This document shows, piece after piece, positions 9,501 through 16,021 of a DNA stretch of 64,000 bases (position 1 is the first letter of the stretch; every line of letters begins with the position of its first letter). The notes under the pieces were generated by a model. It saw nothing but the letters and a program-made list of their open reading frames with translations, was not told where the DNA came from and made no database searches. The DNA is from Salinimicrobium sediminilitoris (GTDB taxonomy: Bacteria; Bacteroidota; Bacteroidia; Flavobacteriales; Flavobacteriaceae): NCBI RefSeq assembly GCF_020866905.1, contig NZ_JAIVCC010000001.1:29148-93147 (forward strand), read 5' to 3'. Made by a program: the position numbers and the translations under genes.

Positions 9501-11299
9501 GGGCCCGAAATAGCTGTCGGCGTAGAAGGAGCAGGATTTTTTACTGTTACAAAAAAAGAAGCAGAAACTTCACCGCAGTGATCGCTTTTTGCAGTAACTG
9601 TGATATTCCCATCCTGATTAAGGTTTCCGGAAGTGACAGTTAGTTCATTCGTATTCTGACCACTGGTAATTGTCCATCCGCTGGGGACTGTCCAGGTGAA
9701 AGTATCAACTTTTGAATCCACAGGAACAGAAAAAACTATTTGGGGAGTCTGTGGACAGAATTCAGAATCATCTGAGGCACTAGTTATAGTAATGTCATCG
9801 GGTGAACCATTATCAACATCTATTGACTTTGCGTTGGAAGGACCACTCTCACCGCATTCATTGACGGCAATCACACTTAACAATTTATCGTTGCCCGGTG
9901 CACCACTGTTAAAGGTGACTTGAGTAGTTTGCGTAGTTACCTCTGTACCATTTGGAAGGGTCCAAATATACGAGTCTGCATAAGTCACGGATGAAATGGT
10001 ATAGGTCACATCTGTGTTTGGGCAAACCACAGATTCACCCGATATTGCACCTGGTGTTGCGGGGATAGGATCATGGATTGATAGTGTTACGTTACGAGCA
10101 TCACTATCCAGACATGCATTTCTTGCAATGACAGAAGCTGTACCATTCTGACCGAAGTTTCCTGCTGTAGCTATAATTTGGTTGGTGCCCGCACCGGAAG
10201 CAATACTCCAGCCCGTAGGTAGTGTCCAAAGATATTCATCAACAGAAATATCACTAGGTACACTCAATGTTACTGATCCGCCTTCACAAATAAGATCATT
10301 TTCCTGAGAAGTGTCAACAGTGACTGCTCCGGGAGTAGCAGGTTTTCCCGGACCAACATTTATACTAGTCGAATTTTCTGTTGTACCGCAGTCGTTAATT
10401 GCTTGAACCTTAACAACCTTTTCATTGCCTATAGCACCTGTAGTTACAGTTACTTGAGTTCCCGTCGTCTGACCTGTCCAACCTGAAGGCAAAGTCCATT
10501 TATAAGAGGATGCCCTCGCCACATCTGATATGGACAAAGTAACAGAGGAATTGGGGCAGACCATTCCATCTTCATTTAAACCGTTCGTAATATTAATGGT
10601 TCCGGGAACATCTGGAGTTCCTGGTTTTTCTATGAATGTGATTGTATTTGTGCTATAAACAGGATCCACACACGGTACACTGGAGGTAACTAAAAGGCGG
10701 ATTTGATCTCCTCCTTGTAAGGTGTTATTTGAAAAAGACGCGGCAGTACTGATTGTAGTGGTATTACCGTTTCTGGTCAGCTGCCAGTCGTATTTCGGAG
10801 TTGCTCCAAGATTGCCTGGATTTGAAGTAGTGAAGGTGACATTTTCACCAGGGCAAATGTCTGTATTACTTGCGGAAATAGTAATTTTTCCTTCCTTATT
10901 TTCGTAAACTGAAATTATTCCAGATGGGTTGCTGGTTGTTGTTTTTTCAATATCAGGCTCCGAGGTGAGACAATAAGTTACTTCCAGCCGAATTCTATTG
11001 CTCCCTAATGCTGGATTGTTGTATGACAGAGTAGATTCAATTGCATTGGCGATATCATTCCATTCTCCACCTCCAATTTGTACCTGCCACTGATATGATT
11101 TTACAGAATTGGATGGAATAGAGGAGGTAAAAGTAATAGGAAGATTGGTGGTCGTACCGTCCTTGCACAAAGTAGATGAACCGGTGGTATTGGAAATAGG
11201 AACAGTTGGTACACTATCGACGCACTGCCCCCACCCCACAGCAGAGGTCAGTAATAAAGCCCAAAAAGTAAATACTTTTAGAAGTAATTTTTTTGCCAT
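575..11299 (-). CDS. Giant multi-Ig/PKD-like, LamG-containing T9SS cargo protein
   Basis: This is a very large predicted surface or secreted protein of 3,574 residues. I start it at the ATG at 11299 because it opens a clear signal peptide (MAKKLLLKVF...SAVGWGQ); an upstream in-frame start would add 16 residues that spoil it. About residues 25-800 are PKD-like repeats of 85-90 residues sharing W-T-L-P-x-G-W and VTSG signatures. Residues about 875-1595 hold two copies of a 359-residue block of Ig-like modules with the NYYV signature. Further Ig-like modules follow, then a jelly-roll, choice-of-anchor-J-like segment near 2295-2475, and a LamG/concanavalin-like domain near 2680-2840 (LDFDGVDDYVDLG). 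The last 75 residues are a type A T9SS sorting domain ending GIIVKKVILE. It probably acts in adhesion or glycan binding; no catalytic domain was recognised. Confidence 0.9.
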   Translation of the reverse strand: MAKKLLLKVFTFWALLLTSAVGWGQCVDSVPTVPISNTTGSSTLCKDGTTTNLPITFTSSIPSNSVKSYQWQVQIGGGEWNDIANAIESTLSYNNPALGSNRIRLEVTYCLTSEPDIEKTTTSNPSGIISVYENKEGKITISASNTDICPGENVTFTTSNPGNLGATPKYDWQLTRNGNTTTISTAASFSNNTLQGGDQIRLLVTSSVPCVDPVYSTNTITFIEKPGTPDVPGTINITNGLNEDGMVCPNSSVTLSISDVARASSYKWTLPSGWTGQTTGTQVTVTTGAIGNEKVVKVQAINDCGTTENSTSINVGPGKPATPGAVTVDTSQENDLICEGGSVTLSVPSDISVDEYLWTLPTGWSIASGAGTNQIIATAGNFGQNGTASVIARNACLDSDARNVTLSIHDPIPATPGAISGESVVCPNTDVTYTISSVTYADSYIWTLPNGTEVTTQTTQVTFNSGAPGNDKLLSVIAVNECGESGPSNAKSIDVDNGSPDDITITSASDDSEFCPQTPQIVFSVPVDSKVDTFTWTVPSGWTITSGQNTNELTVTSGNLNQDGNITVTAKSDHCGEVSASFFVTVKNPAPSTPTAISGPTEVCMGSTNTFTVDAVNYATTYEWTLSDGSTETTTNPSINFTLNSSGNLTLNVKAINECGDSEASSDFIITSYDGVPSKPGPITSSLLSPNVCPPLNGVTFTVPKVENATSYSWNLPNGWNIIGGAESSSITVDISANVSLDSGNITVKANNVCDGGSEASDPYVINLGEYVVADLGTDRIVCETTSSLSFTANVSFNNKSIKIVDIYSPDASGTLPAPPNGKVTTFDFNYTPVAADFNKEYITIRLKTEEPNGDCESPETEEFNDEVRIYFRDDPTISFSEDTEICYNTSTDINFSAGTPNAVVTYTINGINQKTVTLDESGNASFNTGNLTSTTTYELVSVAYPDSPTCTENDFSDVVTITVNEHPTATLEYSQSNFCNSDTGTYNPTLDITGISTGGSYSGPEVLGLDANGAFSPENIPSGNYTITYTFDDALECGFEIVTADITIFEEVVIESIGTNQRVCEGGNVQLEVSATGDGLTYKWFKGDLGSGTAVAGATASLLTLENVTTSDAGNYYVEASGTSPCSTVVSDVVNLEVDENITIATQPANTSICVGGNATLSVEASSGNEILNYEWFKGTPGSGTAVGTNSASLDINAATLNDAGNYYVVISGPESFICSPVTSQTAVLTVRNIPTVAISGTTEICDAGMTDIFFTNGTPNAVVTYTINGGSQQTIALDAAGEVTLSTGALSVNNDQVTTYTYELVSIEYPDAPECSNTITGSTEIIVNPTPDVDVSFENDQVTFCNDTYQGTFTPTLTGSGAFTGGQFSSQGLAVNEETGAFTPANATAGEYILNYYLGEAGGCSELAATLPITIFTNVEITSEPFPVAVCTANSTQLEMAASGDNLSYQWFKVGATSDSQVGTDSPILQLNNATSSTGGSYYVIVSGDSACSPVTSEVVTVTVDENIVIAEDEQPQSQNICAGDETILRVAATASGDNTAIQYQWEYRATSQDAWSNFGATETGELYSEISTGQAGEYRARIDGPDGFSCDTGYSQIVNVATFEPPTAGAGDDSEACSTATSISIGTGATAENFSSFEWTTSNGFGTITNGNSPTAATYAPVEGDHGKVLEFTLTTFFKVDGEQICTAATDSKTVTIVPQPVITEFSYISTDNSATTGEFCETDDTTYTPHTNGDNLTNGTGVFSVDNPALTVNSSTGAITPNGTTPGDYVITYRYTVNPQTAGCTVAEKKFTFTIGEKPIADFSYENSSFCSNAENPSPIMATNAVKGKFSSSAGLVFVDELTGEINIAASTPGTYTVTNTIAAANGCAEVIAPTTITIYQRPAAPGVTDVAYCHNAEGAPALTATADTGATLNWYPSADTETSLESAPVPNTETVTETPISYWVSQISTEGCESERVEIKLTINPLPDLSITFDESTAVSDAGNPLICSGSSIVLTGNGATSYSWKDENGQEIGTSAELTVNPTSASTYILTGSFESGCTTTRNITIEVDEPTVPGTLTGPESVCVTSPNGTLTLSGHSGDVQYWEKSEDGGTNWISINNTSGTYDFTNLTTTTKFRAIVKSGVCDEMSSNNIDVTIDALPEGGVLSWSQEEYQRIFLTCEIQTNDLEQSLKLEDFSGNILEWEYRTASTLTWEIYDSQSSTLSNSDFLTILENNVETTIFRAKIVNGACENGVYSQTAILSVIPSDIKPEPVEVTPEVLCYGNEITLSSEIKYVSEFGKFEGGDFTSAGIKNNGWDFTDPNGNEINYNANADSGTPIHWHKTQPKWKFITADINSPYNTSEQWWNPRNDGQQNEHFAIAQSTYDSNMDTPPFNLLATDEAVLTFDQAYNLTTDASIRVVLLKNGSEYQELYKVVGPAKSGAQDHFGYGEKQVNQMTFDLGSYIGESNLRVRFEYRGVRLGDIWAVDNIKVPEGPQNVLLQWFYDDKDPNTAELEQIGLDNESTVSFTPRKIGWNDFEVKTALILDSNGDPCEDINNSETIRVFVFDQYTTDVVAETGECGNTIVNLAATITGAFQGDITEEFKTGSKQTIDGYTGAWVITGGEYTLTNPDGTTNDPDPVTNPDAIFEADNLGNYTFTWELTPTAENGDGVLIENSGCPPTINPEDVSLPDCTTLDFDGVDDYVDLGNKYNGNFFIEAWIRPFDRSIEGETGSTDASTGVIFSSAGFEISMDNLPETIVKNDRWYHIAVANNGDLWVDGIYSNKITVNGSNINNTSIGARYNANTKTTSNHFSGWIEELRIWNGDSAPDLKELRFMMNQRIKLYDGNDSSTLIEGEVVPNLIMTDGISSYNIDGTHNLDRDGDKFYDQTWGDLAGYYRLYSAIPDPDGLIDCATFDDNLKPLGGYTPDHSLNKVPGKLVNITTDQENTSPTPYCSGADDIWAERNTWARPDVWDYPNSTFDGTPITWNIARTQHNITSESKNIIMLGLLSDSGLLSINKDNPLTITHYLLLNGNIDLVGESQLLQDHGSILDNASGGWLQRDQQGKKLSFNYNYWSSPVSAQGAANNATYNIRGVLLDGTDPSNPLGIDFKDEYAAADGGPGVNLILSTYWMWKFKGSASLYKDWEWTGAEGTEERAILAGEGYTMKGTDGNASIDDQQNYTFKGKPHNGDITLPFETAFENYLVGNPFPSAIDANQFIDDNITGENSSSNFNGALYFWSHFAGRSHYLQEYVGGYATYTKAGGIEPASSMDQRINNNGQSGGKKAEQFIPIGQGFFVNKVIRAEIADSLAPLQPLEKTGGINVIFNNTQRAFEIEAEEKSVFHSQEKKTIKSSSINTATNDQRKIWLKFKSPMKYHRQLLVTADPNASSGFDLGYDAPLIEDIEEDMYWSPENYKFVIQGVNNFDLDQELNLELKVKEKGELTITIDELRNIPDEMNIFLRDSLLQITHDLREEDYVTESEAGTFTNRFQIVFHDRWAVQEPEEPIIEEGPIEVIYVNGTREIIIKNPELLEISRVYLNNMLGQQVHVYYNIPLERRIPLPVQRFSAGVYVVKVHTEQGIIVKKVILE
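6510..8677 (-). repeat. Duplicated 359-residue supermodule inside the giant protein
   Basis: Two consecutive blocks of about 1.08 kb (roughly 8677-7601 and 7600-6510) encode the same order of modules. Each starts with a segment sharing GTPNAVVTYTING, then a module with an F-C-N signature followed by a G-G-x-F/Y-S pattern, then two Ig-like modules with the Y-x-W-F-K and NYYV/SYYV signatures. The copies have diverged but keep module order and spacing, which points to a block duplication instead of single-module slippage. Confidence 0.75.
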
Positions 11300-11606
11300 A
11301 AACAGCCTTGTTAGAGTAGGGGGAATTATAAAACAGAGCTCCTGCAAAGAGCTCAGTAACCAACTAATTTACAATATATAAGTCGTAAGATGCTGATTAT
11401 TAGGTGAAAGTATGAAAAACATCGATTAGATTCTCCTTTTAAGAAAAAATTATGAGAAAATCTTAGTGAAGTGTAAGAAAATGACTAATAAAAAAAAGGA
11501 GCCGAAAGTTAAAAAAAGTACATTTCTTTAACAATCAGCTCCTTTAAATTCCAAATGGGAATCCTTAATTTGGAGAATACCCAATTTTTGTTAAACGATT
11601 TCTCGT
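11300..11606. other. Intergenic region between pruA and the giant gene
   Basis: About 300 bp without a gene. It must carry the leftward promoter of the giant gene, but I could not pick a convincing TAnnTTTG element. The pruA terminator-like hairpin is the only structure seen. Confidence 0.5.
11491..11546 (-). terminator. Probable terminator of pruA
   Basis: On the minus strand an 8-bp stem (AAAGGAGC with GCTCCTTT) encloses a long, about 35-base, A/T-rich loop and runs into seven T residues. It lies 60 bp beyond the pruA stop. The long loop makes this less certain than the other terminators here. Confidence 0.45.
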
Positions 11607-13232
11607 CTATTCTCCTAAGAACGGATACCTGTAATCTGTCGCGGTCACAAAGGTTTCTTTTATTGTTCGTGGAGAGATCCAGCGGTACAGGTTTAAAATT
11701 GAACCCGCTTTATCATTGGTTCCGCTTCCTCTGGCTCCGCCAAATGGCTGCTGACCAACAACGGCACCGGTAGGCTTGTCATTGATGTAGAAGTTCCCTG
11801 CAGCATTCTGTAATGCCTTGGTAGCTTCAGCTGCGGCGTAGCGGTCCTGTGAAAGTATTGCTCCTGTTAAAGCATATTCAGAATCATCCACCAGCTTTAA
11901 AGTTTCCTCCCACTGGTTATCCTCATATAGATAAACAGTTACTACAGGACCGAATAATTCGGTACACATGGTACTGTATTTAGGATTATCTGTAAGGATC
12001 ACAGTAGGCTCTATAAACCAACCTTTAGATTTGTCGTAATTTCCACCCACTACTATTTCTGCATCACTGTCATTTTTGGCAGCATCAATGAATTTTGCCA
12101 GTTTATCAAATGAACCTTCGTGGATCACTGCTGTAATGAAGTTGCTCATATCCTCCGGAGATCCCATCTTGAACGACTTTAGATCTTCAACAACATAGCC
12201 TTTTACTTCTTCCCACATGCTCTTTGGAATATAAACCCTTGAAGCAGCACTACATTTTTGTCCCTGAAATTCAAAAGCTCCGCGGGAAATAGCAGTTGCC
12301 ACTTGTTTTGGTTTGGCACTTGGGTGAGCAAGAATGAAATCTTTACCTCCGGTTTCTCCAACGATCCTTGGATAAGATCTGTAGTTGTGAATGTTATCTC
12401 CAATTTGTTTCCAAAGGTTTTTGAATACAGTAGTACTTCCGGTAAAATGAAGTCCGGCGAAATCCCTGTGTTCAAGAACAACATCAGAGATCATTTTTGG
12501 ATCTCCCATGACCATATTAATAACCCCATCTGGCATTCCGGCTTCCTTGAAAACTTCCATGATCACCTGTGCAGAATAAACCTGGGAGTCACTCGGTTTC
12601 CAGATTGCCACATTCCCCATTAATGCGGGTGCAGATGGAAGGTTTCCTGCGATAGCTGTAAAGTTGAAAGGAGTTACCGCATAGACAAAACCTTCCAAAG
12701 GACGATATTCAAGTCTGTTCCATGCTTCCGAAGAAGATTCCGGTTGCTCTTCGTAAATGCGGGTCATGTATTCCACATTGAAACGAAGGAAATCGATCAA
12801 TTCACAAGCCGAATCAATTTCAGCCTGAAAAATGTTCTTTGACTGCCCAATCATGGTCGCAGCATTGATCTTGTAACGGTAAGGACCTGCAATAAGCTCG
12901 GCAGCCTTAAGGAAAACAGCAGCTCGCTGCTCCCATTCAAGGTTCGCCCATTTTTTACGGGCTTCCAAAGCTGCATTTATAGCCTTTTCCACATGCTCTT
13001 TTGAAGCCTTATGGTAATCTCCAAGATGATGCTGGTGATCGTGCGGCGGATTCATGGGTGCCGTGTCACCGGTTCTGATCTCTTCGCCTCCAATATAAAG
13101 CGGCACCTCTACTTTGCTGTTGTACAATTCTTTATAAGCCTTTAAAACGGCCTCTCTTTCGGGGGTTCCCGGAGCATATGATTTTACTGGTTCATTTACT
13201 GCCTGCGGAACCTGGAATACACCTTTTCCCAT
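11607..13232 (-). CDS. pruA: L-glutamate gamma-semialdehyde (P5C) dehydrogenase
   Basis: This NAD-dependent aldehyde dehydrogenase oxidises glutamate-gamma-semialdehyde (P5C) to glutamate, the second step of proline breakdown in the cytosol. The 541-residue length matches stand-alone P5C dehydrogenases. The catalytic cysteine is Cys327 in the motif FQGQKCSAASR and the general base glutamate is Glu293 in GETGGKDF; the cofactor-binding stretch PFNFTAIAGNLPSAPAL also fits the family. The ATG at 13232 gives the usual short N-terminus. No proline dehydrogenase (putA/prodh) gene lies beside it, so the first step must be encoded elsewhere. It appears to be transcribed alone. Confidence 0.95.
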   Translation of the reverse strand: MGKGVFQVPQAVNEPVKSYAPGTPEREAVLKAYKELYNSKVEVPLYIGGEEIRTGDTAPMNPPHDHQHHLGDYHKASKEHVEKAINAALEARKKWANLEWEQRAAVFLKAAELIAGPYRYKINAATMIGQSKNIFQAEIDSACELIDFLRFNVEYMTRIYEEQPESSSEAWNRLEYRPLEGFVYAVTPFNFTAIAGNLPSAPALMGNVAIWKPSDSQVYSAQVIMEVFKEAGMPDGVINMVMGDPKMISDVVLEHRDFAGLHFTGSTTVFKNLWKQIGDNIHNYRSYPRIVGETGGKDFILAHPSAKPKQVATAISRGAFEFQGQKCSAASRVYIPKSMWEEVKGYVVEDLKSFKMGSPEDMSNFITAVIHEGSFDKLAKFIDAAKNDSDAEIVVGGNYDKSKGWFIEPTVILTDNPKYSTMCTELFGPVVTVYLYEDNQWEETLKLVDDSEYALTGAILSQDRYAAAEATKALQNAAGNFYINDKPTGAVVGQQPFGGARGSGTNDKAGSILNLYRWISPRTIKETFVTATDYRYPFLGE

Positions 13233-13369
13233 AGTTTTATCAGATTTTTTTGATTTCTAAATAAGTGTCGTAAAGGTAAAAAAATTAAAAGAATTTTACT
13301 TCCCCTAATTTTTTCTGAACTTTACTCAAAATCAGGAGCTAAAAGGTAATAAATCTTAATATTTTCATA

Positions 13370-14080
13370 ATGTGCACCGTCAGCTTAACTCCTTTAAAAG
13401 GTGATAAATTATTTGTTCTTACCTCCAATAGAGATGAGGCACCCGGGCGGGAAACTTTACCGCCAAAGATGTATGAAATAGAGGGCTTGAAAATGGCATT
13501 TCCAAAGGATGTTCTTGCCGGTGGAACCTGGCTTGGCGTGAGTGAACGAAAGAGAGTGATCTGTTTGCTTAATGGGGAATTTAAAAAACATGTGCGAAAA
13601 TTGCCATACGGGAAAAGCAGGGGAGTAGTGGTTAAAGATCTTCTTGCTGCTGAAGATTTTACTGAAGCTGCGGATGCTTATGATCTTTCGGAAGTTGAGC
13701 CTTTTACCATTGTAGCTGCCGATTGGCAAAAGGAGCTTTTTTATGCTGAATTTGTCTGGGATGGCAGTGCAAAACATTTCCGAAGGTTATCTCTTAAGCC
13801 GCACATCTGGTCTTCAAGTCCTCTTTATTCAGCTGAAATGAAGCAGGTTCGGGAAGATTGGTTTTCAGAACTTCAGAAACAGCAGGAATTAACGCCTGAA
13901 GCATTGCTAAATTTCCATTTTTCTGCAGGTAAGGGAGATAAAGATAAAGGAGTGATCATGGATAGAGGATTCGTTAAAACAAAAAGTATTTCTCAAATTA
14001 CCGTTTTTGAGGGGGAAGTAAAATTATACTATAGGGACCTCGAAGGAGGCGGGGAGACTCAGCTTGATTTGGAGATTTGA
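13370..14080 (+). CDS. NRDE (TANGO2-like) family protein
   Basis: The 236-residue protein begins MCTVSL and carries the defining N-R-D-E motif (LTSNRDEAPGRET) at about residues 21-33. In this superfamily the N-terminal Cys2, exposed after methionine removal, suggests an Ntn-hydrolase-like fold. The family is widespread, and its eukaryotic member TANGO2 is linked to metabolism, but the biochemical function is not firmly known. A further conserved patch, LAGGTWLGV, lies near residue 50. No signal peptide or membrane segment is visible, so it is probably cytosolic. It is divergent from pruA and stands alone; the next gene is convergent after a repeat-rich gap. Confidence 0.85.
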   Translation: MCTVSLTPLKGDKLFVLTSNRDEAPGRETLPPKMYEIEGLKMAFPKDVLAGGTWLGVSERKRVICLLNGEFKKHVRKLPYGKSRGVVVKDLLAAEDFTEAADAYDLSEVEPFTIVAADWQKELFYAEFVWDGSAKHFRRLSLKPHIWSSSPLYSAEMKQVREDWFSELQKQQELTPEALLNFHFSAGKGDKDKGVIMDRGFVKTKSISQITVFEGEVKLYYRDLEGGGETQLDLEI

Positions 14081-14528
14081 GGATTTCAAGATGATACAGA
14101 CCTGCCAAAGTTTTAAATATTAAATCCTGGAGGTTCGAGGTTAATCGTTCAGCTTCTTATTCTTATATAGAAATCGGTAGGTCTTGAGTCTTAAAAAGGA
14201 GTGTCAAAAATGACATTTTTGAAGGTAATTTGAGAATTTGTTGGTTTGAAAATTACAACATAACTCAAATCTGCCAAACACTGAAAGACCTCTCGACTCT
14301 GCTCGAGGAGACGTGGTATTAGTAGTCTGGTCAAAAAAATGGCATTTTTTAAGAACATTTGAAGATGTGCTGATTTGAAAACTTGAAGATACTCTAGAGT
14401 AAAAAAGACTTTAAACCTTTTTAGAGCCAGGTGTTAAAAATGTCATTTTCGGAAGGTGTTTCCAGTTGCTGGTCACTTATTCAGCTCGAAAAAACCTGAA
14501 TTCCAAACCTTAAACTTTAAACCTTGAA
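14081..14528. repeat. Repeat-rich intergenic gap with AAAAATGnCATTTT units
   Basis: About 450 bp lie between two convergent genes. Two units of about 60 bp (from 14203 and from 14330) align as GTCAAAAA, then CATTTTT, AAG, ATTTGA and TTTGAAAA. A third partial unit starts near 14434. Each contains a near-palindrome of the form AAAAATGnCATTTTT. A short TCGA-rich inverted segment (CTCGACTCTGCTCGAG) sits at about 14287-14302. No coding frame was recognised. Confidence 0.6.
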
Positions 14529-14915
14529 CTAATTTAGTGCAAAAGGAGCACTTAACTTAAAGGAAGGAATAGCAACTCTAAATTTTCTGGTAGTGGTAAA
14601 ATTGATCATGCTGTAAAAACCACTCATGGCGCCAAAGGGAGAGGTGAGGAGACATCCGCTTTTGTAGGTGTGCGATTCTCCCGGCTTTATAACCGGTTTC
14701 TTACCAATAACGCCTTCGCCTTCTACAATTTCAGTTCGGTTTAAGGCATCTTTGATCTTCCAGAATCTCGAAGTAAGCTGCACAGAATCTTTGCTCTGGT
14801 TTTCAATCGTTATTTGATAGCCAAAGGCGAAGTGGACTCTATAATTTTTATAAAAAGTCCCTTCAAAATTTGTTTCTATTGAGATTTTAATACCTCTGGT
14901 TATTTGTTGAATCAT
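14529..14915 (-). CDS. apaG: ApaG domain protein
   Basis: A 128-residue protein of the ApaG (DUF525) family, which has a fibronectin-type beta-sandwich fold and is linked in Enterobacteria to Co2+/Mg2+ tolerance; its exact biochemical role is not settled. It matches the family through YQITIENQSKDSVQL, an RFWKI-D pattern, the V-x-GEGVIGKKPVIKPGE loop and GAMSGFYSM. I chose the ATG at 14915 because it starts MIQQITRGIKISIE, the usual family N-terminus; an upstream start would run back into the preceding gene. It begins 1 bp before the previous stop codon ends its frame region, so it is probably translated from the same transcript as the DUF3667 gene. Confidence 0.9.
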   Translation of the reverse strand: MIQQITRGIKISIETNFEGTFYKNYRVHFAFGYQITIENQSKDSVQLTSRFWKIKDALNRTEIVEGEGVIGKKPVIKPGESHTYKSGCLLTSPFGAMSGFYSMINFTTTRKFRVAIPSFKLSAPFALN

Positions 14916-14916
14916 G

Positions 14917-16005
14917 CTAATAGATCGCAAAAGATGCAAGTAAAGAAAATCCTGCAGCCACTACCGCTAAAATAAAGAATATTATGTTGATAATGATAAA
15001 CTTTAAAATCGTTTTAACTCTTCCCTGTCCATAAAATCTTCGAAAAGCTTTGTAGAGATAGAAACCAAAAACAAGGGTCGCTATCCATGTAGCTGTACCG
15101 GTGTTAAGGATCGAATTGAATCCAACCGCAATTCCATAAAGGACAAACCAGGTGGTCTGATTATGGAAAGTAAAGATGAGGTGTTCCATGTAAGTAAAAG
15201 GCCGTCGCAGATACAAAAGCCATATAAAAAGAGCAAAAACCGGAAGATAAAAGAAGATAATAAAAGGTAATTTGCTGGTAAAATAGTTCCAGAAAAGGTC
15301 GGAATCTGAACTGAATCTTTCAGCATCAACTGTCTTCTTGTAATACCATTGATTGAAGCCGGTTTGAGAATAGTTGAGACTGTCCAGAGCAGCTTTAGCG
15401 TTTCGCATTTCTGTACTTTTATAGTGATCCGAAAAAACCTGCCATTGTTTGAATCGGGCATTAAAATAGGACATGGTGTCCAGGTCTTTTTCGGGAATAT
15501 ATTCAACTGTTTGAGTCCCAGTGGTATCCAAGGTTGGGAGAATCACATCAAGAGCCGGATTTTCAAGGCGTTGATCGGCCAAAATGGAATCTGCTTCTCT
15601 TCGTTGTTCCAGAGAGTCTTCACGATCGATTTCAACAGGTGCCTCCAACTGGTGAGTAGCACTCCAAAGTAGAAAAAAAATGATGGATGCGCTTAAGTAG
15701 AACCTATATGGATTAGCATATCGAACACGCTTTCCTTCTATATAATCTTTCGAAATTTTTCCAGGTTTGAAAAGTAAAATTCCTAAAGTGCGGTAGAAAC
15801 GGGAATCATAAGCAAATATACCTGCAAAGAATTCATTAAAAAAGTCGTTAAAAGCCAGTTTCTTGGTGCTGTTCAGTTGTCCGCAATTAGGGCAAAATTC
15901 ATCGCTAATATCAAGAGGGTGATAGCAGTTAAGGCACTCGGTGTTGCGGTATTTGAGCTTGTGACGCTCTTTGTAGATGGTCGGCAGATTGTTTCCTTTT
16001 TCCAT
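14917..16005 (-). CDS. DUF3667 membrane protein with N-terminal zinc ribbon
   Basis: A 362-residue integral membrane protein. Residues about 22-42 form a zinc-ribbon-like motif with two C-x2-C pairs (ECLNCYHPL and FCPNCGQ), followed by the DUF3667 core with the signature SRFYRTLGILLFKPGKIS and RVRYANPYRFYLSASI. Hydrophobic segments are visible at about 102-115, 245-267 and in the C-terminal 100 residues, suggesting four or five membrane spans. The region between the first and second spans is long and charged. The family is common in Bacteroidota and has no established function. It lies between the T9SS plug gene upstream (16-bp gap) and apaG downstream, all on one strand, so the three are probably co-transcribed. 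Confidence 0.85.
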   Translation of the reverse strand: MEKGNNLPTIYKERHKLKYRNTECLNCYHPLDISDEFCPNCGQLNSTKKLAFNDFFNEFFAGIFAYDSRFYRTLGILLFKPGKISKDYIEGKRVRYANPYRFYLSASIIFFLLWSATHQLEAPVEIDREDSLEQRREADSILADQRLENPALDVILPTLDTTGTQTVEYIPEKDLDTMSYFNARFKQWQVFSDHYKSTEMRNAKAALDSLNYSQTGFNQWYYKKTVDAERFSSDSDLFWNYFTSKLPFIIFFYLPVFALFIWLLYLRRPFTYMEHLIFTFHNQTTWFVLYGIAVGFNSILNTGTATWIATLVFGFYLYKAFRRFYGQGRVKTILKFIIINIIFFILAVVAAGFSLLASFAIY

Positions 16006-16021
16006 GAGCTTTACGGAAAAA

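Noticed and set aside
539-11381. Several plus-strand frames of 60-130 codons opposite the giant gene
   Set aside because: They lie wholly inside a long, well-supported coding frame and show no family features; they follow from the codon pattern of the minus-strand gene.
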